Origin: Allostreptomyces psammosilenae
GTDB taxonomy: Bacteria; Actinomycetota; Actinomycetes; Streptomycetales; Streptomycetaceae
DNA: 64,000 bases
Direction of reading: 5' to 3'
Assembly (NCBI RefSeq): GCF_013407765.1
Contig: NZ_JACBZD010000002.1
Coordinates: forward strand, 878,001 to 942,000
Under the pieces are notes generated by a model. It was not told the origin of the DNA and did no database searches. It saw nothing but the letters and a program-made list of their open reading frames with translations. How positions within the stretch are numbered: the stretch's first letter is position 1; each line of letters opens with the position of its first letter. Positions 45,704 to 53,983 of this stretch are shown one piece after another. The position numbers and the translations under genes are program-made.

Positions 45704-46042
45704 TCACCGTGGGGCTTCGCGGGTCTCGGCGGTCACCCAGTCGAGGTAGGCGGTGCTGCCCGCGGTGACCGGCAGGGCGATGATCTCCGGGACGTCGTAG
45801 CCGTGCCGCTCGGCGATCTGCCGCTCCAGCCGCTCCCGGCGGTCCTCGGTCGTCTTGAACAGCAGCTGCCACTCCTGTTCCTCGTGTACCGCCCCTTCCC
45901 AGCGATACACGCTGGTGACCGGCCCGACGATCTGCACGCAGGCCGCCAGCCGCGCCTCGACCGCCGCGGCGGCCAGCTCCCGCGCGGCCTCCGCGCTGTC
46001 GGTCGTGCTCAGCAGCACCAGGTGTCCCGTCGCGTCGCTCAC
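45704..46042 (-). CDS. cutA: Divalent-cation tolerance protein CutA
   Basis: About 112 aa, standard for the trimeric CutA1 family. Conserved stretches: LVLLSTTDSAEAARELA, EARLAACVQIVGPVTSVYRW, EEQEWQLLFKTTEDR, HGYDVPEIIALPV. It is linked historically to Cu2+ tolerance, with unclear function. The start is GTG 46042 or GTG 46060; neither has a strong ribosome site. It is first gene of a tight operon with the phosphotransferase and PPTase. Confidence 0.93.
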   Translation of the reverse strand: MSDATGHLVLLSTTDSAEAARELAAAAVEARLAACVQIVGPVTSVYRWEGAVHEEQEWQLLFKTTEDRRERLERQIAERHGYDVPEIIALPVTAGSTAYLDWVTAETREAPR

Positions 46043-46305
46043 GCAGACAGTGTTGCGCACCGGTGGCTACCGGCGTGTGACGGTGCTGTCAACGTCCGGG
46101 GGACTGCTTTGTCGGATGGCCACCCGTGTACTCCGTTCGGGCGAATCGGAAGCACGGAAACGATTCTTCGGTCCGCCTGCCCAGCCGCCCCGGCGACGAT
46201 GCCCGCAGCCGCCGCACGCCAGGGCTGACGAGGCGCCAACTCCCGCGCCGACCGGGCGCTTTGGGTGCCGGCGACCGTTTCCCTACCACAGGAGTTGAGG
46301 CCCTC

Positions 46306-48570
46306 ATGTCCACGCCCGCTTCCGAGGAATCCCCCCGCCCCTCCCGGAGAACCGTGGTGCGCGGTGCCACGCTCGTCTCCGCGCTCGGCGCGCTGCTGCC
46401 CGGCGGCCGAGCCTGGGCGCGCCCCCGCACCGCCGACAGCGCGCCCGCCGTGCCGCCCGCCCCGCGCGACGTCGACCCCGACCGCTGGGCGGCCTGCGTC
46501 AAGGCCGCCCGCGACATGCTCCAGGTCGGCGAGGACGGCAGCGACCTCAAGCTCGCCCACCTGAAGGTCCTGATCGACGACGGCCTGCCGCCCACCAGCC
46601 GCCCGGCCAAGGTGCTGGTCGTCGGCGCCGGCATCGCCGGCATGACGGCCGCCTGGCTGCTGCGCCGCGCCGGCCACGAGGTCACGATCATCGAGGCCAA
46701 CGCCAACCGCGTCGGCGGCCGGATCAAGACCTACGGCACCGACACCGGCCTGGGCCCCGACTCCCCCTTCGCCGACCCCCTCCAGTACGGCGAGGCCGGC
46801 GCCATGCGACTGCCCGACTTCCACCCGCTCACCCTCGCCCTGGTCGACCGGCTCGGCCTGCGCCGCCGCCTCTTCCACATCACCGACATCGACCCCGACA
46901 CCGGCAACCAGGACGCCCCGGTCCCCGGCGTCCAGTACCGCTCCTTCGAGGGCGAGACGTGGAGCAACGGCCCGGCCGACACCGGCTTCCGGCCCCCGGA
47001 CAAGGTGAACCGCACGTGGAGCCGCACGAACGGCATCCAGGTCCGCCGGGCCGACTACGCCGTCGACCCCCGCCCGGTCAACGAGGGCTTCGGCCTCACC
47101 GGGGAGGAGGCCGGCCGCACCACCGCGGCCCTGCTGGACGCCGCCCTCGCCGAGGCCCGCGGCCACCTGCCCGACCCCACGCCCGGCGCCGGCCCCGCCA
47201 CCCGCGAGGAGGCGCAGCAGTGGGTGGAGGCCTGGGCCCGGCTGATCGAGGCCTACGACCGCTACTCGATGTGGGGCTACCTGAAGGAGCGCGCCGGACT
47301 CTCCGACGCGGCCATCGAGGCCATCGGCACGCTGGAGAACCTCACCTCCCGCATGCCGCTCTCCTTCCTGCACAGCTTCCAGGGCCGCTCCATGATCAAC
47401 CCGGCCGCCACCTACTGGGAGATCGAGGGCGGCAGCTGGCGGCTGCCGTACGCGCTGCTGCCCGAGGTGGAGGACCTGCTGCGGCCGAACCGCCGGGCGA
47501 TCCGGGTGCACTGGCGGGACCCGGCGGAGGGCGGGGACGGGCCGGCCGTGCGCGTGGTGACCACCGAGGAGCCGCCGAAGGAGACCGACGAGGCGCGCCA
47601 GGCCGCCGCCCCGGCCGGGGTGGTGGAGGAGTTCACCGGCGACCTGGCGATCATCACCGTGCCGTTCTCCAGCCTGCGGCACGTCCAGTTCGAGCCGGCG
47701 CTGTCCTACGACAAGCGGCGCGCCGTCATCGAGATGCACTACGACTCGGCCACCAAGGTGCTGCTGGAGTTCAGCCGGCGCTGGTGGGAGTTCGACGAGG
47801 CGGACTGGGAGCGGGAGCTGGAGGCCGTGGAGCCCGGCCTGTACCAGCGGATGGGCGGCGCGCGGGGCGGCGCGGAGCCGGACGCCGCGGCCGGCACCTC
47901 CCGCTGGCTCGGCGCGCACCCCTCCGTCCCCGGCGACGGCGTGTCGCAGCGGCAGCGGGAGCTGTACGACGGCTACGGCGGCCCGAGCCCGCGCATCCGG
48001 GAGGCCGACGGCTTCGTGGGCGGCGGCTCGGTGACCGACAACCCCAACCGCTTCGCCTACTACCCCTCGCACCCCGTGCCCGGCAGCCCCGGCGGCGTGG
48101 TGCTGGCCAGCTACAGCTGGGCGGACGACGCGGCGCGCTGGGACTCCATGGAGGACGACGAGCGGTACGTCTTCGCCCTGCGCGGCCTGGAGGAACTGCA
48201 CGGGGAGCGGATCAAGGTCTTCTACACCGGGCACGGCGCCACCCAGAGCTGGCTGCGCAACCCCTACGCCTTCGGCGAGGCGGCGGTGTTCACGCCGGGG
48301 CAGCTGGTCCGCTTCCAGCCCACGGTGGACCGCCCGGAGGGGCCGCTGCACTTCGCCGGGGAGCACACCTCGCTCAAGCACGCCTGGATCGAGGGGGCCC
48401 TGGAGTCGGCCGTGCGCTCGGCGCTGGAGGTGCACGCCGCCGCCGAGGCGCGCGGCAGTGGTGCCGCCGCCGACGCGGTGGGCACCCCGGCCCCGGTGCC
48501 CGGCCAGGGCTCGGCTTCGGACGGGCGCGGCGCCGAGGAGCCGGCGGAACAGCGGACGACGGCCGGCTGA
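46306..48570 (+). CDS. Tat-exported flavin amine/L-amino-acid oxidase
   Basis: 754 aa. A twin-arginine signal ([20 protein letters not shown]) ends near AWA, so the enzyme is exported folded with [23 protein letters not shown] is the dinucleotide-binding loop and [10 protein letters not shown] the GG motif; [20 protein letters not shown] is the C-terminal FAD-binding motif. Length and the pre-FAD segment ([20 protein letters not shown]) resemble Streptomyces L-glutamate oxidase-type precursors, which release H2O2. Substrate specificity cannot be read here. The start is ATG 46306 after GGAGTTGAGG. A strong terminator follows. Confidence 0.9.
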   Translation: MSTPASEESPRPSRRTVVRGATLVSALGALLPGGRAWARPRTADSAPAVPPAPRDVDPDRWAACVKAARDMLQVGEDGSDLKLAHLKVLIDDGLPPTSRPAKVLVVGAGIAGMTAAWLLRRAGHEVTIIEANANRVGGRIKTYGTDTGLGPDSPFADPLQYGEAGAMRLPDFHPLTLALVDRLGLRRRLFHITDIDPDTGNQDAPVPGVQYRSFEGETWSNGPADTGFRPPDKVNRTWSRTNGIQVRRADYAVDPRPVNEGFGLTGEEAGRTTAALLDAALAEARGHLPDPTPGAGPATREEAQQWVEAWARLIEAYDRYSMWGYLKERAGLSDAAIEAIGTLENLTSRMPLSFLHSFQGRSMINPAATYWEIEGGSWRLPYALLPEVEDLLRPNRRAIRVHWRDPAEGGDGPAVRVVTTEEPPKETDEARQAAAPAGVVEEFTGDLAIITVPFSSLRHVQFEPALSYDKRRAVIEMHYDSATKVLLEFSRRWWEFDEADWERELEAVEPGLYQRMGGARGGAEPDAAAGTSRWLGAHPSVPGDGVSQRQRELYDGYGGPSPRIREADGFVGGGSVTDNPNRFAYYPSHPVPGSPGGVVLASYSWADDAARWDSMEDDERYVFALRGLEELHGERIKVFYTGHGATQSWLRNPYAFGEAAVFTPGQLVRFQPTVDRPEGPLHFAGEHTSLKHAWIEGALESAVRSALEVHAAAEARGSGAAADAVGTPAPVPGQGSASDGRGAEEPAEQRTTAG

Positions 48571-48629
48571 AGCGGGATGGCCGCCTGTGGCGGGACGGCC
48601 TGCTGAGTCGGGATGGCCGGTTGAGAGAG

Positions 48630-48671
48630 ACGGTGCCCGTGGTGCCCGGTTTCGGGTGCCACGGGCACCGT
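48630..48671. terminator. Hairpin terminator between amine oxidase and tRNA-Lys
   Basis: A 19-bp stem beginning ACGGTGCCCGTGG, with two G-U pairs and a 4-nt loop, 60 bp after the oxidase stop; usable from both sides. Confidence 0.78.
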
Positions 48672-48769
48672 CCCGCCCGGACGAACGCCGACGGGCGCAC
48701 CGATGACCATCGGTGCGCCCGTCGCGTGGTGTCAGTGTCGCCGTCCGGTGGAGGACCGGAGGGCCGTTG

Positions 48770-48842
48770 TGCGCCGCCAGGGACTCGAACCCCGAACCCG
48801 CGGATTAAGAGTCCGCTGCTCTGCCAGTTGAGCTAGCGGCGC
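48770..48842 (-). tRNA. tRNA-Lys (anticodon CUU)
   Basis: A 73-nt cloverleaf on the minus strand: acceptor GCGCCGC/GCGGCGC, D-arm TAGCTCAACTGGCAGAGCA, anticodon loop ACTCTTAAT with CTT, T-loop GGTTCGAGTCC, discriminator A. The CCA end is not encoded. tRNA-Lys genes can be integration sites, but no integrase or duplicated 3' end is seen here. Confidence 0.97.
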
Positions 48843-48860
48843 TCGCTGACGTCGAAGACC

Positions 48861-49772
48861 TTAGCAGTCCGTCCGCTGCCCGCCAAAATCGAATGGTGCG
48901 GCCCTGGCCACGCGCGGGGCCGGGGAGGCGCCCGGGAGCTGCGCCGCCGGGTGTTCGGGCCGGCTGGTCCGGCTGGTGGAGCGGATGCAGGCGAGCACCA
49001 GCGCGTGGGCGTCGGGAAGCCACGGGTGCCGGGTGTCCGGGGCGACGATCCAGCGGTGCGGGCCGTCCGGTCGGGGGCAGGGGGGCGGGACGCTCACGCT
49101 GTCGCCCCGGCCGTAGCAGATCGGGCGGTCCGTGGGCGGCGTGGTCCACTGCTCCCAGCCGAGCAGCCGGGGCAGGCGGGCGGCGGTGCCGGGCTCGGTG
49201 AACAGCAGCACCCGTCCCCGGTGGCCGGCGACCGGACCGCAGCCCGGCCCGGAGAACCACAGCGCGTTGAGCACCCGCCGGCCGAAGAGCGGGGATAACG
49301 ACACGACGTCGAAGACCTCGCCGCAGGGCAGCACGGCGGGGGCCGCCGGCCGCACCGCCCAGATCGCGCGCTGGCTGTCCGGGAAGGGGCTGGCCGAGGC
49401 GAGCCAGGCCACCCCGGCGGCGGTGACCCGCTGCGCCGAGGAGAGCGCGGAGACCTGGGAGGTCGCGCCGGCGCCCGCGTCGCCGGACTCCCGGGTGGAC
49501 TCCGCCCGCCTGGTCGACGGCCCGGCGCCGGGGCCGGCGGGGGCGACGGTTCCCCCCGGGGCGGTGTGGCCGATGGAGACTGTGTGGCCGATGGGGACGG
49601 TGAGGCTGCCGAGGGAACCCGAGGGCGCCGAGAACCCGGCGGCGGACGCGGGGTCGGTGGACGCGGCGGGGGTGACCGGGATGACCGCGGCGGTGGGTGC
49701 CGCGGGTCCGAGCGGGGTGGCCGGCCGGGTGGTCAGGGCCGCCGTCGGTCGTGTCGGGTCGCTGGCATCCAT
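48861..49772 (-). CDS. Bifunctional DNA primase/polymerase-like protein
   Basis: 303 aa. After an Ala/Thr/Pro-rich N-terminus (~1-110) comes a domain resembling the prim-pol N-terminal family of streptomycetes: AVLPCGEVFDVVSLSPLFGRR, GPVAGHRGRVLLFTEPGTAAR, RWIVAPDTRHPWLPDAHALV. The catalytic acidic residues of active AEP primases are not obvious, so activity is uncertain. ATG 49772 is chosen; the frame extends to 49928 but without support. It ends 18 bp from tRNA-Lys, in the same orientation. A CGTGAAAATTTC site lies 35-46 bp upstream of its start. Confidence 0.72.
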   Translation of the reverse strand: MDASDPTRPTAALTTRPATPLGPAAPTAAVIPVTPAASTDPASAAGFSAPSGSLGSLTVPIGHTVSIGHTAPGGTVAPAGPGAGPSTRRAESTRESGDAGAGATSQVSALSSAQRVTAAGVAWLASASPFPDSQRAIWAVRPAAPAVLPCGEVFDVVSLSPLFGRRVLNALWFSGPGCGPVAGHRGRVLLFTEPGTAARLPRLLGWEQWTTPPTDRPICYGRGDSVSVPPPCPRPDGPHRWIVAPDTRHPWLPDAHALVLACIRSTSRTSRPEHPAAQLPGASPAPRVARAAPFDFGGQRTDC

Positions 49773-49806
49773 GGATCCAGAAGTATCTGATCGATCATCG
49801 GACGGA

Positions 49807-49818
49807 GAAATTTTCACG
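49807..49818 (-). promoter_or_regulatory. AT-rich motif CGTGAAAATTTC upstream of prim-pol gene
   Basis: Identical over 12 bases to the left part of the perfect inverted repeat at 50520-50534; it is conspicuous in this base composition. The bound protein is unknown. Confidence 0.45.
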
Positions 49819-49943
49819 GGAACGTGGGGTGGAGTCGATGGTTCCGGGGTAGCGTCCGCCCGCCGGCCGTGGTGTGTCGGCCAGACCAGCCGGGCGTACG
49901 CCTGTAGAACCACGCGAGACCGTCCCACGTTCCGTCCCCTGTC

Positions 49944-50330
49944 TCAGTGCTGGTTCGCACCCTTGTTCTGCAGGTCGCGACCGTACTCGATCATCTTGGC
50001 CGCGTACTCCGGGGTCCAGTCCGCCCGCTCCGCCACCTGCTCGGCGGTCAGCCGGTCGAAGCGTTCCGGGGCGGCCAGCTGCGCCGCCGCCATCGCCTGG
50101 AACTCCATCGCCCGGTCGGCCGCCGCCCGGAACGCCTCCACCAACTCGGTGGACCGCTCCAGCAGGCGCTGCGGATCGTGGATGGTGTCCAGGTCGAAGA
50201 AGTGCTCCGGCTCCGCCGACGGCTCCGCGGGCTCGAACAGCAGCGGCGCGGGGCGCAGCCGGGGCAGCCGTCCCGCCGGCCCGTCCCCTCGCGCCCGCTC
50301 GCCGCCGGGGCGCTGACTCGGCTGTGTCAT
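49944..50330 (-). CDS. Small conserved actinobacterial protein of unknown function
   Basis: 128 aa, acidic and mostly helical. It has a Pro/Arg-rich start (RLPRLRPAPLLFEPAEP), then EHFFDLDTIHDPQRLLERST and a long helix rich in Ala/Glu with AAADRAMEFQAMAAAQLAAP, ending with ADWTPEYAAKMIEYGRDL. There is no signal or membrane segment. I believe close relatives are common in Streptomyces, but no function is known to me. The start is ATG 50330 with GGAGG upstream. It stands 409 bp downstream of the helicase operon, same strand. Confidence 0.82.
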   Translation of the reverse strand: MTQPSQRPGGERARGDGPAGRLPRLRPAPLLFEPAEPSAEPEHFFDLDTIHDPQRLLERSTELVEAFRAAADRAMEFQAMAAAQLAAPERFDRLTAEQVAERADWTPEYAAKMIEYGRDLQNKGANQH

Positions 50331-50738
50331 GGGAGACCTCCGTGGTCGGGTGTCGGCTGCCGCATGCCATTGTGGCGCCCGCCGTCGGCCGGGACCAGAT
50401 GTGGACGGACCACGGCAGGCATGCCCAAACGCGCGCGATCCCGCTCATTCGCCGCCAGGTGGTGCCGGCCGCCCGGGACGGGACCCGCGCCCGGACGTGC
50501 CGAACCGCGTGCGGATCGCCGTGAAAATTTCACGACTGGCGCGCACGGCCCGGCGCGCGGGCGCGCCCGCCCGCACCCCGGCGCGGACGGTCGGCGAACC
50601 CCCGCGGGGCAGGCGCGGCGCGTCCGACCGGGCAGGGGCACTCGCGCACCCCTCGGCACGGCGGCACGCCCCCGCACCCGGTGCATTCCCCGCCCGGACG
50701 CCCGCCACCCCCGACGGCGGGGGCAAAGGGTCAAGGTG
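50331..50738. other. Gap between small protein gene and helicase
   Basis: 408 bp, no gene seen. It contains the perfect inverted repeat CGTGAAA-A-TTTCACG at 50520-50534, 190 bp upstream of the 128-aa gene, and GC-rich sequence downstream of the helicase stop (plus-strand coordinates 50560-50735). Confidence 0.55.
50520..50534. promoter_or_regulatory. Perfect AT-rich inverted repeat CGTGAAAATTTCACG
   Basis: 7-1-7 inverted repeat in an otherwise very GC-rich gap. The motif is partly repeated at 49807-49818 before the prim-pol-like gene; it is a possible operator for both genes. Confidence 0.5.
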
Positions 50739-52169
50739 TCACCAGGAGACCCGGTGCCGTTCAAGATGGCGCAGCACGGTCTCGTTGGCTTCCCAACCGT
50801 CCGGATCGGCGGCCGGCACGCCGAGCGCCACCGGTTCCACCGCCGGGTAGTCCGCCAGCAGGTCACCCACCCCGGCGCGGGACACCACGACGCAGGCGTG
50901 CCGGTGGCGGGAGGCCAGCACACACAGCCGACCGCTCTCCAGGTGGAAGGCGCTGGCGTCCGGCCGGCCGGACAGCGGGTGCAGCACCACCGTCACGTCG
51001 AACTCCCGCCCCTGCAGCCGGTTGGCGGTGTCCACCGTGACGCCGTCCGGGCCGACCGGCACCCCCGCCGCCAGCAGCCGGGCCCGCACCGCCGCGGCCT
51101 GGTCCCGGTGCGCCGTGCCCACCGCCACCCGGTCCGCCGTCAACTCGCCCCCACCCCGCTCCGAGACGGTCCGCCCGCCGCGCGCCAGGAACGCCGCGAC
51201 CACCTGCGTCACCGCACCCACCGCCTCCGGGTCGGTGCGCGGCGTGTGCCCGGCCGGCAGCTCCAGCAGGCCCCAGCCGCTCTCCGCCGCAGCCTCCACC
51301 ACCCGGTCGACCGAGGCCCGAACGCCCAGCTCGGGCGGGGTGGCCGACCGGTCCAGCAGCAGCCGGCGCTCGCCCTCCCCGGTGCCCGAGACGAACGGCG
51401 CCCGCGGGTAGAACGCCTCGGAGACCAGCCGCGCCGCCGAGTACGGCAGCCGCCAGGACACCGGCAGCCGGTGCTGCGGCAGGCCCGGGTTGTGCTCCAG
51501 CAGCACCCCCACGGCGCTGCGCGAGGGATCGTGCGGCAGCCCCGTCCACGGCCCGGTGTCCACCGTGGAGAACGGATCCAGCTGCCCCGGGTCGCCCACG
51601 AAGAGCGCCCGCTCGAACAGCCGGGCCACCACCAGCAGCGCGTCCGCCCGCATCTGGTACGCCTCGTCGACGATGGCGTGCCGCCAGGGCTGCTCCACCG
51701 TGACGAACTCGAAGCGCGCGGCGGTGGAGACCACCACCGGCAGGTCGGCCAGCTGGGCCGGCTTGGAGTGGCCGACGACGTTCGGCCGCCGCTCGGCCAG
51801 CGCCGGATCCAGCACGCCGTCCGAGGCGAGCAGCCGGCCCACCGGCAGGTCCGGAGCCTTGGCCGCGATCCGGTCCACCAGGTCGTCCACCTGGCTGTTG
51901 GTCTGCGCCACGATCGCCAGCCGCTCACCGGCCCCGGCCAGCTCCAGGGCCGCGCGCACCACCAGGGTGGACTTCCCGGCGCCGGGCGGTGAGTCGACCA
52001 CCACCCCGCGGTGCCGGCCGGCCAGGGTGTCGCCGAGGATGGCGCGGACCGCCGCCTCGGCCGCCTCCGCCGGCCCCGGCACCGGCCGGGGCTCCGCCGT
52101 CGGCCTCGGCCCCGGGACCGGCGCCGGGCCGTCCGGCAGGGACCGCTCCGCCCCGAGGTGCTCGCTCAC
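50739..52169 (-). CDS. Upf1-like superfamily 1 helicase (third gene of nuclease-helicase operon)
   Basis: 476 aa ATP-dependent helicase. Walker A PPGAGKST (61-68), motif Ia IVAQTNSQVDDLV, motif II DEAYQ (168-172), motif III GDPGQLDPF (192-200), an SWRLP motif resembling the Upf1 YRMHP, motif V DTANRLQGREFD and a motif VI-like SRHRHACVVVSRA. This set is of the Upf1/Dna2 (SF1B) kind rather than UvrD. The N-terminal ~30 residues are Pro-rich. The start is GTG 52169 in a GTGA overlap with the 605-aa gene, so it is coupled to it and, through that, to the nuclease. Likely role: DNA processing in repair or phage defence; unproven. Confidence 0.88.
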   Translation of the reverse strand: MSEHLGAERSLPDGPAPVPGPRPTAEPRPVPGPAEAAEAAVRAILGDTLAGRHRGVVVDSPPGAGKSTLVVRAALELAGAGERLAIVAQTNSQVDDLVDRIAAKAPDLPVGRLLASDGVLDPALAERRPNVVGHSKPAQLADLPVVVSTAARFEFVTVEQPWRHAIVDEAYQMRADALLVVARLFERALFVGDPGQLDPFSTVDTGPWTGLPHDPSRSAVGVLLEHNPGLPQHRLPVSWRLPYSAARLVSEAFYPRAPFVSGTGEGERRLLLDRSATPPELGVRASVDRVVEAAAESGWGLLELPAGHTPRTDPEAVGAVTQVVAAFLARGGRTVSERGGGELTADRVAVGTAHRDQAAAVRARLLAAGVPVGPDGVTVDTANRLQGREFDVTVVLHPLSGRPDASAFHLESGRLCVLASRHRHACVVVSRAGVGDLLADYPAVEPVALGVPAADPDGWEANETVLRHLERHRVSW

Positions 52170-53983
52170 GCTCCCGCCTCCGTCCGGGCGCCGCCACCCA
52201 CGTCGCTCGGGCCACTCGCATCGTTCGCATCACCCGGGGCGCCAGTCACGCTCGCCGGAGCCACCGGGTCCACCGGGTCCACCGGGTTCACCGGGGCCGT
52301 GGTGCCCGTCACGCCCGCCGGGCCCGGGCCCGCCGCGTCCGCCCCCACGCCGCTCCGGCCGCCCCGCGCCCCGTCCAGGGCCTCGGCCCCGGTGGCGGAG
52401 CGCGGACCGCCGTGCGTCCAGGGGATCTCCTCCGGGGCCGGCAGCTCGCTGGAACGGCCGCCCCCTCCGTCCGGATCGGCCAGCGCGAACACCACCTGCT
52501 CGCCGACCGCCGGCACGCTCCCCTCGGCGGGCTCCCGGCCCGTCCCCATCCCGCCGACCAGCCGCAGTACGACGGTGCCGTCCGCCCGGCGGCCCTCGGC
52601 CACCTCGGCCTTCTGCCGCACCGGCCCGCCCCACCGGTGCGCCGACTCGCCCTCCTCCATGGCCTCCGCGCCGTCCTCGGTGCGCACCGTGAGCAGCGGG
52701 CGCGGCCGGGGGCGCTTCCCCTCGGTCCACACCATCTCCACCCCCACCACCTCGCCCACCAGCGCCTCACCGGCCAGCCGGCGCTCCGCCAGGACCAGCG
52801 GGTCGTCCGCGGCCTCCTGCGCGGCCAGCGCGGTGAGCGCACGCTCCCACTGGCGCAGCCGGCGGGTGGCCCGCACCGGGTCGTCCTGACGCGGCTGCGG
52901 CGGCTCGCCGGCCCGCACGGCGTCCCGGTGCAGGGTGAACGACCACCGGTCGCCGCGCCAGCGCTGCGGGACGCGCGCCGCCTCCGGCAGCGTCCGCAGC
53001 AGCTCCACGCCGCGCCAGACGTCGTGCCAGGTGGGCAGCAGCTGCCGCTCCACCGCCCGCCGGATCTCCCCGGCCACCCGCCGGGCCGCCGCCCGGTTCG
53101 CGCCGCGCCCGCCGCGGGCGGCCGGGTCCTCCGCCTCGGCGCGCAGCCGGCGGTAGCGCTCCAGCAGCGGCGCCAGCACCCGGGTGTCGAAAACCGGGTC
53201 GGTGGCCGGGCCGGCCGGCGGGCTGACCAGCAACCCCTCCTCGTCCCGCCCCACCTCGGCGCGGCGGGCCGCGGCGGCCGCCCCGCCGGTGCCGCGCGCC
53301 GCCGCCTCGATCCAGGCCAGCAGCGCGCCGAGGTGCTGGTCCTCGGTGGCGCTCTGCCCGGTCGCCCAGTGGCGGGCGAGCACGTCGGTCATGGCCAGCA
53401 GCAGCGAGGAACCGGGCACCATCGAACGTTCCCCGTAGTGGGTCAGCCACCGGCCGAGCAGCGCCACCCGCGGCATGCCGTCCTCCGGCGTCGCCCCGCC
53501 CCCGCCACTGGGGTGCGGGACCATCCCGCCGGCCGTCGGCGCCTCGGAGTCCTCGGGCACGGTGCGCCGGAAGCGCAGGGCCCTGCCGAACAGCCGCAGC
53601 TCCGCCAGGCCCGCCGCGTTGGGCACGAGGATCTGCGGGGCGTCCACACACACCTCGGCCGGCTCCTCCTGGCCGGCGCGCGCCTCCTCCGTCTCGGTGG
53701 CGTCCTCGAACCGCTCCAGGTGGGGGAGGACGACCTCGGCCAGCTCGGCGAAGAAGGCGTCGCGGTGCTCGCGGTCGAGCGGGTCGGCCACCACCAGCAC
53801 GCGGGGCACGGCCGGATCGGTGCCGACCGCGACCGCCAGCGGGGTGCTGGCCTCACCGGCCAGCGAGAGCGGCACCAGCACCAGCGGCTCGGCGGCGAGA
53901 TGGCGGTGGCGCACGGTGGCCAGCGGCTGCGCGCGGTCCTCCCGCACGGCCTGGGCGCGGGCCAGGGTGGTGAGCAGGCTCAT
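52166..53983 (-). CDS. Unrecognised 605-aa protein (second gene of nuclease-helicase operon)
   Basis: No family recognised. It is a large cytoplasmic protein without signal or membrane helices. It has a beta-rich N-terminus (~20-140: PLATVRHRHLAAEPLVLVPL, VPRVLVVADPLDREHRDAFF, VCVDAPQILVPN), a helical centre (~180-400: MPRVALLGRWLTHYGERSMV, LLPTWHDVWRGVELLRTLPE), a second strand-rich part (~420-520: GEVVGVEMVWTEGKRPRPRP) and a disordered Gly/Pro/Ala tail. It overlaps the nuclease (ATGA at 53980-53983) and the helicase (GTGA), so stoichiometric production is likely. It may be the scaffold or specificity subunit. Confidence 0.82.
   Translation of the reverse strand: MSLLTTLARAQAVREDRAQPLATVRHRHLAAEPLVLVPLSLAGEASTPLAVAVGTDPAVPRVLVVADPLDREHRDAFFAELAEVVLPHLERFEDATETEEARAGQEEPAEVCVDAPQILVPNAAGLAELRLFGRALRFRRTVPEDSEAPTAGGMVPHPSGGGGATPEDGMPRVALLGRWLTHYGERSMVPGSSLLLAMTDVLARHWATGQSATEDQHLGALLAWIEAAARGTGGAAAAARRAEVGRDEEGLLVSPPAGPATDPVFDTRVLAPLLERYRRLRAEAEDPAARGGRGANRAAARRVAGEIRRAVERQLLPTWHDVWRGVELLRTLPEAARVPQRWRGDRWSFTLHRDAVRAGEPPQPRQDDPVRATRRLRQWERALTALAAQEAADDPLVLAERRLAGEALVGEVVGVEMVWTEGKRPRPRPLLTVRTEDGAEAMEEGESAHRWGGPVRQKAEVAEGRRADGTVVLRLVGGMGTGREPAEGSVPAVGEQVVFALADPDGGGGRSSELPAPEEIPWTHGGPRSATGAEALDGARGGRSGVGADAAGPGPAGVTGTTAPVNPVDPVDPVAPASVTGAPGDANDASGPSDVGGGARTEAGA

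Noticed and set aside
48770-48842. tRNA-Lys as attachment site of an integrated element spanning the nuclease-helicase operon
   Set aside because: No integrase, excisionase or second copy of the tRNA 3' end in the window; codon usage is uniform.
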